Assembly: GCA_963682025.1 (NCBI GenBank)
Contig: OY821520.1
Location: 183,887,036 to 183,951,035, forward strand
DNA length: 64,000 nucleotides
DNA from: Cordilura impudica
Taxonomy: Eukaryota > Arthropoda > Insecta > Diptera > Scathophagidae
Direction of reading: 5' to 3'
A model generated the notes under the pieces. The model worked only from the letters and a program-made list of their open reading frames with translations. It did not search any database and was not told where the DNA came from. The stretch's first letter is position 1. Each line of letters opens with the position of its first letter. The translations under genes and the position numbers were made by a program. Below are positions 1-10,989 of the stretch, piece by piece.

Positions 1-19
1 TGATAAGAACATCTCTAAA

Positions 20-640
20 TTCTATTTTTTGCAGTTTTTTTTTTAATAGATTAAATATGAATTCCAGATCCAAAAATTGGAAGATCTACTTTTTATGGCA
101 TCGAATTGTTTTATGTGGTGATGAATAACAGGCACACATTTGGTCGTTCCTATCTATTTCCGGCATAACTTAATCACAGTTATTAATCTCTTCAGGTTTA
201 ATTTGAATTTTTCCAACTATGGCACTTGGACCATTTTTGGGTGGTCAACAGGTGTAATATAAATTTCAAGACGTTTATCTTGCGATTTAGCAACAAATAT
301 TTTCTCCTTTGATATGCTTTTTTCGAATTATAAATTAAGGATTTAGTTTTCTCTTTGGTCGCAAACTGCTTGTGCAATGGATTCTATGTGCTACCTAGAA
401 GAGTTTCATATAACTCTACTATTTTGTCATAGTTATCTATAAATATTTGGTGGCCTTTGTTGAGATACAGCTGCATTAATTGTAAGACTAAGGATTGCAG
501 TTTTTAATTTTCTGTTGTATCTTGGTATATTTCTCTATTTACATCATAGCCACCATTATTTGTCAATTCCCTGAGACAACCTCTTAAGCAGAATAAGTTA
601 TTCAGCCAATGAGAGCTCTTCCAGAGGGGCATAATCTCTT
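20..640 (-). pseudogene. piggyBac-family transposase relic
   Basis: Read on the minus strand, several frames carry pieces of a piggyBac DDE transposase. From upstream to downstream these are a LEELSLAE-like block near 610-640, a LNKGHQIFIDNY block near 430-470 (the region around the second catalytic Asp), a QDKR...TPVDHPKMV block near 225-290, and IDRNDQMCACYSSPHKTIR near 90-150, which corresponds to the conserved GVDRxDQ...YYSxPRKTxRW motif. At least three in-frame stops and several frame changes show it is dead. The enzyme family cuts and pastes DNA at TTAA sites; I did not find the element's ends, and the 3' part may run off the window at position 1. The family call is firm because several blocks occur in the right order and spacing. 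Confidence 0.8.
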
Positions 641-746
641 TGGAGACTTTCTATTAAAAGTTTTAATAGAAGCTGAATCTTTTTCAGCCTACATTCATCA
701 TCAACAAAAACATTACAACTAAAATAACACAGAAGCTGTTCAAAGC

Positions 747-905
747 GAAAGAAAATATACTTTCTGAAGAAAAAGAATTTTTTCTTTTTAGAAAATATAC
801 TTTTTTATAGAAAGGCTTCATCTTTAGGTAATTTTTAAGAACGGGTACTTTTTTAAATAAAGGAACTTTTTTTTTTAGAGGAAATCTACTTTTTTGGGAA
901 ACGCT
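747..905. repeat. Degenerate AAGAAAA/CTTTTTT short-period repeat, copy 1
   Basis: A run of diverged units of roughly 30-40 bp alternates a purine block (AGAAAATATA or GGAAATCTA) with CTTTTTT. Similar sequence recurs at 10635-10985 and around 36573-36670, so this is a dispersed, decayed short-period repeat rather than simple low complexity. There is no coding potential. Confidence 0.5.
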
Positions 906-1743
906 AAATATATGTTCATGTAAAACGTATCCGATGTTCGTTATTATATTAACACTTATCTACATGTGTAATTGATAATTTAAAATTATTATATATATAT
1001 ACATATATACATATATACGGTATATATACATCATACGGTTTTCAACCGTGTGGTTACTTCAAATAAAATATGAAAGGAGTCTTAACATTTTTACTAATAA
1101 CCTGATAATAATAAACAGTTTCAAAAACGTATATATAACATTACTAGTATGCGCTGTCATGCTTCGCTAGTATTTACCGAGACTTATTGATATGTATTTT
1201 TTTATAATCAGTTTGTTCAACGAAGTTTGGTTTGTTAAATTAAAATATTTTATTTTATTTATTTTATATATTTATTATATCTCAATGCTGGCAATATTAT
1301 CAAATTGTTTTATCAAAATTTTCCTAGAATGGGGTCTTAAAATAAGATAATAACCAGTAGTTTTGTTTTGCACAATCCAGAAATATTTTGTTTTAACTTT
1401 TAAATGAATAAAACGCATTAGTTTAATTTCGTTAATTGTCGAATGCAAACACCTTTGTATGAGTTCCATATTCCCCCTGTCGGCTTATCACTGTTGATGG
1501 TGTCGTCCCCGTTATTGTTTTGTCGTTTACCTATCCCTTCTCCTACTTGTTTACGTGTTGTATATTGCAGTTAGCTAACCAACAACAAACTCTGTTGGTA
1601 AGCTAACACAATATACATACGTCTCTCATATTATTGAGTGAGAGTTAACTCGTTCGTTAAGTAGTTTGTTATTTACTTTGTCTTGTTTTGTAGCCTACAT
1701 ATATATAGTATATTGTAAATTAGTTTTAAGATCAGTAGTCGTA
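906..1743. other. A+T-rich non-coding stretch
   Basis: This stretch holds TA/ATATAC microsatellite sequence (about 990-1030) and otherwise no convincing open frame, RNA gene or transposon end. The only open frame, of 64 codons, has no recognisable motif. It runs up to the target duplication of the foldback element. Confidence 0.6.
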
Positions 1744-1751
1744 GTTGAAAT

Positions 1752-3590
1752 CAGGGCTCCCCATTACTCGAGCTTCGAGCTACTCGAGCTACTCGAGCGG
1801 CTCGAGTAGTTGATGAGCTACTCGAGCTCAACGAGTAGCTCGAGTAGTAGAAATTAGCATTTTTCATGTTTGAAAGCATATAGAAAGTTAAATATTGGTA
1901 TTTAGTATAACAAATGTATACTTTTTAGAATCGTACAGATACCAAGAATATCACTATTAAATTTCACTTGAATAGGAGTGTCCCACTTGCGTGGGCAAAC
2001 TACTACTCGAAAAAGCTCGACGACTTTCCATACAAATGTATGAAAATATTAACTTCATAGATGTTTGACTTCATTTAAGAAAAAATTTTCCCAAAATACA
2101 TGGTATGATTTTATATATTTTGAAGTCAGTTACACTGATAGATTACCATCCTAAAATATTGAAACATTCTGATAAAAACTATGGAGTGGGCTAACTACTA
2201 CTCGAAAAAGATCATCCACTTTCCACTCAAATGTATGAAAATATGATCTTCGTATATGTTTGATGCCTATTTACAAAAAAATTTTTAAGAACACTTGGAA
2301 AAACCTCTTAGCATTTTAATTTGAATATATGTAGAGGATATGTTTTCAAAATTTCAAAGCATTTGGACAAAAATGTTGGCGTGTGGGAACAACTACTCGA
2401 AAAAGATCGGAAATTTTGCAAAAAATGTAAAAAAATAAAAAAAAAAAAAATTTATATTTTTTCACTGCCTGTAATTGACTATATTCAGAGATTACTCGTA
2501 AAAAATTTTAAGCCATACCGACCAAAATTGTGGCGTCGGTATAGCACTGCTCGACTGATATTGACCACTTTCTATACAAATGTGTGAAAATATGCTCTTA
2601 TTTGAAGTTTGATGATATTTTTCAGAAAATTTTCCACAATGACGTAATAAAAAATTATATTCGTTAGAGCTGTATTTACAAAGAGAACACTTCCTTCAAG
2701 TTTCAAAGCATTCCGCCAAAAATTGAAGCTTGGAGGAACTACTACTCGACGAAAAACAAAAAAAAAAAAAATTAAAAAAAAAAAAAAAAATGTTTTTTTC
2801 TTTCTTTTTACTGCCCGTAATTGACCTTCTTCACAAATGACTCATTTCAAAAATTAAGCCATTCCGATGAAAATTGAGCTCTGGGCGAACAACTACTCGA
2901 AAAAGATCAGCCCACTTTCTATACAAATGTGTGCAAATTTGCTCTTATTTCAAGTTTGATGTAACTTTAAAAAAAATTTTCCATCACGACTTCTTAAAAT
3001 TTTTTACTGCTTGTAGTTGCAAATATATCAAGATAATCTTCTTAAAATTTCAAAGTATTGCGACAATAATTGTGCTGTTGGCGAACTACTACTCGAAAAA
3101 GCTCGACCGCTTTCCATACAAATATATGAAAAAATACACTTCATGCAAGTTTGACATCGATTCACACAAAATATTTAAGGCACACATGGTACAAATTTAT
3201 GCTTTTTAAAGTTGGAAATATGATTACATTTCGTACACGAAATTCCAAAGTAATCTGACCAAAATTGTGGCTTGGACAAACTACTACTCGAAAAAGATCA
3301 GACTCTTCCAATACAAAAGTGTGAAAATTTGCTCATTAATTCATGTTTGAGATAATTTTACAGAAAATTTTTTATAATGACATAGCCGAAAGTTATATTT
3401 TTTAGATTTAGAAATGTAAGAAGAGTATTTCTTTTAAATTTCAAACGTTTCCGACAATAATGGTGGGGTGGACAAACTACTACTCGGAAAAGCTCGACCA
3501 CTTTCCATACAAATGTATGAAAACATTCCCTTCATGGAAGTTTGACATCGATTTACAAAAAATTTTTCAAAAGTATATGGTAAAAATTAA
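1752..3590 (+). repeat. Left inverted arm of the foldback hAT element
   Basis: The arm begins with a cluster of CTACTCGAG palindromes (about 1770-1850). It continues through repeated blocks in which an (A)ACTACTACTCGAAAAAG(C/A)TC core is followed by a CCATACAAATGTATGAAAA-like segment; cores lie near 2001, 2195, 2388, 2735, 2883, 3085, 3282 and 3472. The last ~100 bp before the loop have no obvious partner in the right arm. Short open frames here are by-products of the repeat. Confidence 0.8.
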
Positions 3591-3739
3591 TATTAATATA
3601 AGAGAACAAAAAAAATTTTTAAATTTTTATGGTGTTTTGGTGTTTAATATTTTCAAAATTAAGAAGTACGTTTTTATTGCGGTTAAGAGGTCAGTAAAGC
3701 GATTATTATTTTTATTATTACCGTTTTTTGCCATTTACA

Positions 3740-4615
3740 ACACGTGCACAAATGCGCTAAAGGAAAAACAAGCACAATTAGGTATTCCGGAACTAAAATT
3801 CTTGCAGTGCTATAAGACGAGAAGGAACTCGACGTATAACATGTTCGTTTGTGTCATCCAAAATCGTACATCTTTAATAAACTTGTTGGCGGACAGAAAT
3901 GTGACTAGTCAGCGAGTTGCGGTGGATTTTGAATTATCTGAAGCTGAGTGGAGCAAAATTGAACAAATAAAAAGCGTTCCGGAACCACCAACCTTCTTAC
4001 CGATATTTTGTGCTCTAACAGATCTTCGATTTCGATGGTTCGCCCAATACTAAACCACTGTATTGAAGAGTACTTAAAATTTCTTTTAAAACTAACGTCA
4101 AGGCAGAATGGAAAGTCGCTTTAATTTGAAGATCTCACCAGATGTAGCAACAAGAATGTTGGCATCATTTTTCGATCCTCGTTATAAAGATATGGAGCAT
4201 GAAACTCTTTTGAATCAATCCCAAATCAAAAAAGGAATTGAAGGGGCTTTTGTGTAAAGAAAAAGAATTACCAACAGAATATACAAAATTTCAGCATTCT
4301 AAAATATGCGCTATCGACAAACTTTTAAAACGAATGCAGAGCACAAATGATAACCTTGACATCGAGTGATCGAGATATCAACGTGAAAAACAAATCGAGT
4401 GGAAAGACTGTCCACTAAAATGGTGGCAGGATCGTGAAGAAAAGTACCCGAACATATCACGAATGGCCAAGAGATTCCTTTGTATCCCAGCAACTTCAGC
4501 ATAATCTGAGCGGTGCTTTTATACAGCTGATAATGTTGTTACTGCTAAAAGAAGTTCGCTGAAACCATAATTTTTCAACATTCATTGTTAAAAAAATTAT
4601 AAGATTTTATGTACT
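3740..4615 (+). pseudogene. hAT transposase relic inside the foldback loop
   Basis: Three pieces of a hAT transposase are readable in order, in different frames. The first (about 3745-3975) has a TRRNSTYNM block, corresponding to the RWNSTY motif of the hAT RNase H-like domain, followed by LLADRNVTSQ. The second (about 4110-4260) reads NLKISPDVATRMLASFFDPR. The third (about 4370-4560) reads KWWQDREEKYPNISRMAKR then LCIPATSA-stop-SERCF, which is the C-terminal hAT dimerisation region. In-frame stops and frame changes show it is inactive, and the N-terminal BED finger is not visible. It once encoded the enzyme for this element or a close relative. The hAT call is secure from the dimerisation block. 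Confidence 0.85.
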
Positions 4616-4629
4616 TAAATAAAATGAAA

Positions 4630-6666
4630 TATACACTAAAATAAATGTAATAACTTACATCAAACTTGAAAGAAGAGTAAATCTGCGCACACTGTATGTA
4701 AGTAGCTGAATTTTTTCGAGTAGTAGTTCGCCGCCTCCATAATTTTCTTAGAATAGTTTGAAATTTGAAGGATACAATGTCCTCAAATCGAAAACTTCAC
4801 AACATATAAACTTGTAGCAAGTCGGGAAGGAAAATGTTCTGTAAAATTACATCAAACTTAAAAGAAAAGCAAATTTTAACACATTTATGGAAACTGGCTG
4901 ATTTTTTTCGAGTAGTATTTCGAGCTTTTCCGAGTAGTACTTTGTCCACCCCACCATTATTGTCGGAACCGTTTGAAATTTAAAAGAAATACTCTCCTTA
5001 CATTTCTAAATCTAAAACATATAACTTTTGGCTATGTCATTATAAAAAATTTTCTGTAAAATTATCTCAAACATGAAATAAGAGCAAATTTTCACACTTT
5101 TGTATTGGAAGAGTCTGATCTTTTTCGAGTAGTAGTTCGTCCGAGCCACAATTTTGGTCAGATTACTTTGGAATTTCGTGTACGAAATGTAATCATATTT
5201 CCAACTTTAAAATGCATAAATTTGTACCATGTGTGCCTTAAATATTTTGTGAGAATCGATGTCAAACTTGCATGAAGTGTATTTTTTCATATATTTGTAT
5301 GGAAAGTGGTCGAGCTTTTTCGAGTAGTAGTTCGCCAACAGCACAATTATTGTTGCAATACTTTGAAATTTTAAGAAGATTATCTTGATATATTTGCAAT
5401 TAAAAGCGTTAAAAAATTTTAAGAAGTCGTGATGGAAAATTTTTTTTAAAGTTACATCAAACTTAAAATAAGAGCAAATTTGCACACATTTGTATAGAAA
5501 GTGGCTGATCTTTTTCGAGTAGTTGTTCGCCCAGAGCTCAATTTTCATCGGAATGGCTTAATTTTTGAAATGAGTCATCTGTGAAGAAGGTCAATTACGG
5601 GCAGTAAAAAGAAAGAAAAAAACATTTTTTTTTTTTGAAAAATTTTTTTGTTTTTCGTCGAGTAGTAGTTCCTCCAAGCTACAATTTTTGGCGGAATGCT
5701 TTGAAACTTGAAGGAAGTGTTCTCTTTGTATATACAGCGCTAACGAATGTAATTTTTTATTACGTCATTGTGGAAAATTTTCTGGAAAATATCATCAAAC
5801 TTCAAATAAGAGCATATTTTCACACGTTTGTATAGAAAGTGGTCAATATCAGTCGAGTAGTTCTATACCGACGCCACAATTTTGGTCGGAATGGCTTAAA
5901 ATTTTTTACGAGTAATCTCTGAATATAGTCAATTACAGGCAGTGAAAAAATATAAAATTTTTTTTTTTGTATTTTTTTAAATTTTTTTGCAAAATTTCCG
6001 ATCTTTTTCGAGTAGTTGTTCCCACACGCCAACATTTTTGTCCAAATGCTTTGAAATTTTGAAAACATATCCTCTACATATATTCAAATTAAAATACTAA
6101 GAGCTTTTTCCAAGTGTTCTTAAAAATTTTTTTGTAAATAGGCATCAAACATATACGAAGATCATATTTTCATACATTTGAGTGGAAAGTGGATGATCTT
6201 TTTCGAGTAGTAGTTAGCCCACTCCATAGTTTTTATCAGAATGTTTTAATATTTCAGGACGGTAATCTATCAGTGTAACTGACTTCAAAATATATAAAAT
6301 CATGCCATGTATTTTGGGAAAATTTTTTCTTAAATGAAGTCAAACATCTTTGAAGTTAATATTTTCATACATTTGTATGGAAAGTCGTCGAGCTTTTTCG
6401 AGTAGTAGTTTGCCCACGCAAGTGGGACACTCCTATTCAAGTAAAATTTAATAGTGATATTCTTGGTATCTGTACGATTCTAGAAAGTATACATTTGTTA
6501 TACTAAATACCAACATTTAACTTTTTACATGCTTTCAAACATGAAAAATGCTAATTTTTACTACTCGAGCTACTCGTTGAGCTCGAGTAGCTCATTAACT
6601 ACTCGAGTAGCTCGAGCTTCGAGTAGCTCGAGTAGCTCGAGTACTCGAGCTTGACCATAAGCTCTG
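4630..6666 (-). repeat. Right inverted arm of the foldback hAT element
   Basis: This is the reverse complement of the left arm from about 4925 to 6666, ending in the same CTACTCGAG cluster (about 6558-6650). An additional 300 bp at the loop side (4630-4925) contain further TTTTTCGAGTAGTAGTTCG subrepeats. The arms differ by scattered substitutions and small indels, so they are not an assembly copy of one another. Confidence 0.8.
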
Positions 6667-6674
6667 GTTGAAAT

Positions 6675-8028
6675 ATTAAATAAAATACATTAAAACTAAA
6701 ACACTGCGTTTGATAATTTTAAAGTTAGTAATTTTAACTTTACTTTTTTTTTATCAAACACCCCCCACGATTTTTGTATATACATCGTTATGTCTATGCA
6801 CTCAGAATTATTAAAGTATTAATACCCGTATTGCCTTCATTTTATGCACATGGCTGCCGCAAAGGAACGCAAGGGGTCTCTGTTGAAAAATTGGTAAAAA
6901 TATCCCCACTGAAACAGAACTGCGAGTAATATGAGCATATGTGAGTTTTGAGTATAAATTTGTATATACTGCCATGCAAAACCGCCAAAAATTGTTGGGC
7001 TTTTATTGTATAACACGAACATTTAAGCATGATAGTCCTTGTTTTAGACTGTAATGGATAGAACCAGCAAATACCTTTAAAATGATATCCAATTTGTGTA
7101 TGAGTTCCTTGGATAAAATATGGAAATTTTGCAAATAAAAAATAAATTTTTTGGTATTTTTTTGGCCCTTAAATATTAGATTGGACCGCTACGTTTCACA
7201 TATTTTGTCGTGTTCTTAACATATCCTAGTTTAGTTGGGATCTGTTGGTGGCCCCATGAGACCTTCCTTGTTAGACAAATTTTAGTCCGGTAGATGGATT
7301 TTTCTTCACTGAAGACATATTTTGGCACATTCCCGAAAACTTCAACTGAAAAAAATTTAACTGCCATATGTTAGGCAAAATAAATTGTACTCAAACAATT
7401 TTGGAATTTAAAAATTTAGGTAAAAGCTTTATATATAGTCTGCATGCCGTATGGGATATTTAAATAGAAATCTGAACGAACGAAAACATGTTGTTTAACT
7501 ATTTGCATAATGTCATTAAATTTCAACTTACAAATTGCAAATTTTATTTGCATTATTCAGTATGGTACCATAATATTAAATTTTCTTTTTTTGTTCTGTT
7601 GCCAATAATCAAGTTAGTAGGAGTTTAGTTGGAAATTTACAAAATATATACAACCATGCTGATTTTATGTAAATGTGCGAGGACAGAATAACTTTTAATT
7701 TGTTGTGGCATTTTTAATTTTTGTTTGGAAAATTTGAACGATATTTAAGAAAATTCACCTGCTCTTATGTAAAAATTTTATTTACAATTCAATAAATGCA
7801 TACATATGATTTATAGTAATCCTTGTTTTAATTTATATTTTTTTTTCTCTTTTTGTATTATTTTGGTTTGCATATTTTGAAGCTTTGTTGTTTTACAATT
7901 GTATTGGAATTTACGTTACAAATATAAATTAGAATTTATTTCTTTCTTCCGTGCGTTTGTATTTCTACCATATTATTGAATATATTTAAACAACTAAAGC
8001 CACATTTGTACGTTGTATTTATTTTTAG
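6675..8028. other. A+T-rich sequence upstream of the channel exon
   Basis: I see no repeat boundary or RNA gene here. Open frames of about 60 codons on the minus strand (6837-7030 and 7176-7367) have no motif I can name. The last ~20 bp (TTGTATTTATTTTTAG) form the 3' splice site of the exon starting at 8029, so at least the 3' part is intron. Confidence 0.5.
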
Positions 8029-8125
8029 AACGGTTGATCGCTTGTGGTCGATTACAGAAGATTTGAATATATTATACAAAGAGAACTGGACACGTTTGGC
8101 TGCTCAGGAAGTGCAACATTTTCAG
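8029..8125 (+). CDS. K2P (TWiK-type) potassium channel, internal exon a
   Basis: This 97-bp exon lies between a pyrimidine-rich TTTTTAG acceptor and a CAG|GTTGG donor. It encodes ...TVDRLWSITEDLNILY followed by KENWTRLAAQEVQHFQ. The first base completes a codon from an upstream exon not found in the window, and the exon ends on a codon boundary. The sequence reads as the extracellular cap region between TM1 and pore loop 1 of a two-pore-domain potassium channel, a plasma-membrane leak-current channel that works as a dimer. The next exon continues in the matching phase after a 179-bp intron. I cannot tell which of the fly K2P paralogues this is. Confidence 0.8.
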
Positions 8126-8304
8126 GTTGGTTTTATTATTATTTTTTTTTTTTTATTAAATAACATAGTTTATGCATATATATAAATAGATAATTCTTTA
8201 CTGGTATAACAAATTATAATATACCTATATGCTGTTTTTTAATTGTGATATATTGTATTTTAAATAAAATATGTGTTCATTCTGTTTGTGTTTTTCTTTT
8301 TCAG

Positions 8305-8431
8305 GATACTCTTTTACGTTCGGTACGCCAATCAAAAATTCATCAACCTGGTGTCCAGATGAATCCGCCCACTCATAAATGGACTTATGCTTCAGCATTT
8401 CTGTATTCACTGACGTTAATAACAACGATAG
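8305..8431 (+). CDS. K2P (TWiK-type) potassium channel, pore-1 exon
   Basis: This 127-bp exon follows TTTTTCTTTTTCAG and ends G|GTAAGT, a canonical donor. It encodes DTLLRSVRQ... and closes with FLYSLTLITTIG, the first pore helix and the start of the T-x-GYG selectivity filter. The intron splits the first Gly codon of the filter (phase 1). This is the signature of K2P channels, which conduct background potassium current. The following exon should begin by completing Gly and then encode YGN, but I did not find it in the remaining 55 kb. That region is almost entirely transposons and may be one large intron. The alternative is that the gene is broken by the insertions or that the assembly is misjoined. 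Confidence 0.88.
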
Positions 8432-8834
8432 GTAAGTTTTTATCTTCTAAAGGGTTTTCTTTTACGTTCGCAATAACGTATCAAATAAATTTGAATTTTC
8501 CTGTCTTGTCTTCTTCTAATAAATCTCTAATACTCATACAATTTCCATTAAATATTTCTTTCGTATGCCATCTTATTTAATGTTAGATATTAATAAACCT
8601 TTATCCTAAAATGACGTATACAGAAACATCCATATATGTGTGATAGTAGCACAAACATTACTGGATAAGATAAAGTTCACATTTATTGCTTTAGCGCCTT
8701 TTTGGCCAGTAACGGTTATGGTTGTTCGGTTTGTTCAACAACGTAATTAAGTATAGTGTCTACTTTAACATATTGGTAAAGTTAGTAGCAGTTGCTATTT
8801 ATAATAAACAAGCCGTGTTTTTTATCCCCTCAGA
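8432..8834. other. Start of the large intron
   Basis: Following the GTAAGT donor this is plain A+T-rich sequence. The channel frame stays open to about 8580 by chance, but the residues no longer resemble a channel. I see no further feature before the Jockey-like relic. Confidence 0.55.
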
Positions 8835-10630
8835 ATTCACTAAAATTTTATTAAAATTTCCACCGCTAGCAACGTGAAAAGTAAAAAAAAATCTATATTT
8901 AAAACTCGCAAAGATAGGACAATAGAATTTCAATTATTTCTAAACGAAGGCTACCTACCAATTATGAAATATTACCGGAATTATATATTTTGCGCCAAAA
9001 TTTCGAAGTTCATTGTTATATGTTCCTTAGTTGAGAAAGCATATCATAGAAATCTGTATTTTAACTGCTTAGAAAGCCATCCAGCTAATTATAAGGGCTG
9101 TCTAATATACAGCCAAAAATTAAGAAAAAAACAAAATAACAACTTCATACGTAGGCCTATAAATGTGACATATGCACACAATATTGAGGATTAGCCCACA
9201 TCAAACAATAACAACACACATACAAATAACAATGACTTTCTATACTCAGATGTTCCAACAATTTGGTAGTAAGACAAGCATACTTCTCGTTAGTAGAATC
9301 GCATATCCATCACGGTATACAGAATCAGTTACTAAAAATGTTACAAGAAAAAAAGATATATTTCAGCAACGATTAGTAATATTGCAACAATCAATAACAT
9401 ATCAATTAATAACACATCAACCAACAACAATAATGTAAAACTATATCATTAAAACATAATGTAATACCATCAGTATTAAATCTGAACAAAACACCCATGA
9501 AGAAGTGATAGCACCTGTACCTCTAAAGTGAGTCAAATCAAAATTTACAAATTTTTAGTAGAGACAAAAAACGGTTTTTTAAATATTTACTATAAAATTT
9601 AAAACAGTTGTTTCATTGTAAAGAATTGCGAATAATAAGTATACAACAGTAGTTGTTTTTGCGATTTTTTCAATGATCATCAAAAATAACAATTTTTTTG
9701 GGTGGAACTCAAAATATTTCTTTTTAGTGGATTCTAAAGAAGCTACTCTTATAACACAAAGAGGGTTACAACTGTATTTTTTTTTTTGCGAAATACTAGA
9801 AAAATCGATGTAAGATTTTTACAGTGGATAGATATGATCACTGTGAATCGTTTTCTTGCAAAAAGTGAAAATTTAAAAATTTTGAATTGACTCACTTTAG
9901 CGGTACAGGTGCGATATACTTAACATCAAAAAAATTTATTACATAACCATTGCCACCGAATTCAATATGGATTCCAGATTTTTTCACTCATAAAAAACAA
10001 CTATCAAACAAGGATAAACACAGAAGGAAGATACAAAGTTGCAAAATTTAACAACGAGTATGGGAAGAATACTCTTTCAGTCATATTCCCAACAACTTGT
10101 TATTATTATTATTATTATAAATAGATATAAATACGTTTTGAAGAAATTATTAACCAGCGTACATGCTTCAATTGGCTTCGCAAGGTTTTCAAATTTTAAT
10201 TAACTGTTATTTTAAAGAAAAATCAAATAAAGAATTAAAAAAATAAAAATCAACAATATGCAACTGATAACCCTTTTGAGAAATACAAGGTTTCTTACAA
10301 AATCAAATAGAACCAACCAACAAACTATTAACTATGATGACTGCTTTAATAACAAAGTAATGGAATTAAATCATCATTTTTCAATATGGAATGCCAATGG
10401 GCTTTCTTACCATACTCAAGAAATTGAACTATTATCTGATTTACCAATAAATGTTAACAGTCACACATCGACTTTTGCTGATGGATGGAGAGATGGAAAG
10501 TCAAAGTTAATGAAAATAAATGCACACATATCACTTTTACCCTAAAAACGGAAACATGTCCGCAGATACAAATTAATAATCATAACATACCCCAATACAC
10601 AAATGACATATACCTCCCTAATCTTGACCT
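8835..10630 (+). pseudogene. Jockey-like non-LTR retrotransposon relic
   Basis: The gag-like part (about 8840-9260) contains CLESHPANYKGCLIYSQKL, resembling the HPANYRGC segment around the nucleic-acid-binding region of Jockey-clade ORF1 proteins. An ORF2 start follows at about 10355 with LNHHFSIWNANGLS and EIELL, matching the first beta-strand of the apurinic-like endonuclease. Only about 70 bp later the reading jumps to a TFTLKTETCP-like block (about 10530-10560) that belongs near the end of the reverse transcriptase, so most of ORF2 has been deleted. Stops and frame changes are frequent. A 402-bp MITE interrupts the gag side. Clade is by motif memory only. Confidence 0.6.
9511..9912. mobile_element. 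402-bp MITE with 26-bp terminal inverted repeats
   Basis: The termini GCACCTGTACCTCTAAAG... and ...CTTTAGCGGTACAGGTGC are inverted copies over about 26 bp with one mismatch. The flanks carry a 4-bp direct repeat GATA (9507-9510 and 9913-9916). The interior is A+T-rich with no coding sequence, as expected of a non-autonomous DNA transposon. It is inserted in the Jockey-like relic. The superfamily is unknown to me; a 4-bp duplication would fit only a few groups. Confidence 0.75.
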
Positions 10631-10634
10631 CATT

Positions 10635-10985
10635 TAAAGAACGTAATTTTTAAAGAAAAGTTACTTTATTAAGAAAATATGCTTTTTTAAGATAATCTAA
10701 ATATTTCCTTTAAATAGGGCATATTAAAAAAAAAAAATTAAAAAAAAATTTAATTTTTCAAGAAAGAAAATTTTAATGCAAGAAAAGTTCTATTTTAAGA
10801 AAACAGCCTCTGTAAAAAAAATAATTTTTTTAAGAAAATCAGCTATTTTGTAAAATTCTACTTAAAAAAATGAACTTTTTGAGAACGGTATTTTTTCTGA
10901 AAATGTATTTTATGAAAAATTTGCTTTTTGAGCAAAAAATACGTTTTGAAGTAGGGCACTTTTTTAAGAAAAGTTAATTTCTTTA
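10635..10985. repeat. Degenerate AAGAAAA/CTTTTTT short-period repeat, copy 2
   Basis: Eight or more diverged units of about 30-40 bp are present, with cores such as TTTTTTAAGAAAA and AGTTACTTT, related to 747-905. It separates the Jockey-like relic from the Penelope-like relic. Confidence 0.55.
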
Positions 10986-10989
10986 GGTA

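Larger units (their letters stand above)
1752..6666. mobile_element. hAT-type foldback transposon with giant inverted arms
   Basis: The 4.9-kb element is flanked by a perfect 8-bp direct duplication, GTTGAAAT (1744-1751 and 6667-6674). It starts CAGGGCTCC and its complement-strand end reads CAGAGCTTATGG, which fits the CAG-type hAT terminus. The two arms (about 1752-3590 and 4630-6666) are inverted copies of one another over roughly 1.75 kb. Each is built from eight or nine diverged subrepeats of about 150-200 bp carrying CTACTACTCGAAAAAGCTCG-like cores. The outermost ~80 bp are a palindromic CTACTCGAG repeat. A dead hAT transposase lies in the central loop. The 8-bp duplication, terminus and relic enzyme all agree on hAT. 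The foldback architecture resembles Foldback or Galileo elements, but those belong to other superfamilies. Confidence 0.85.

Noticed and set aside
2874..3209. 111-113-codon frames in both foldback arms as a protein gene
   Set aside because: They follow the degenerate subrepeats, have biased composition and no family; inverted copies simply mirror one another.
7176..7367. Minus-strand 63-codon frame (VFSEEKSIYRTKICLTRKV) considered as a Tc1/mariner transposase piece
   Set aside because: Only a vague resemblance to the SDE block; no second motif in order and no element ends nearby.
8245..8580. 111-codon open frame taken whole as a gene
   Set aside because: Only 8305-8431 is coding; splice sites bound it and the tail after GTAAGT does not resemble a channel.
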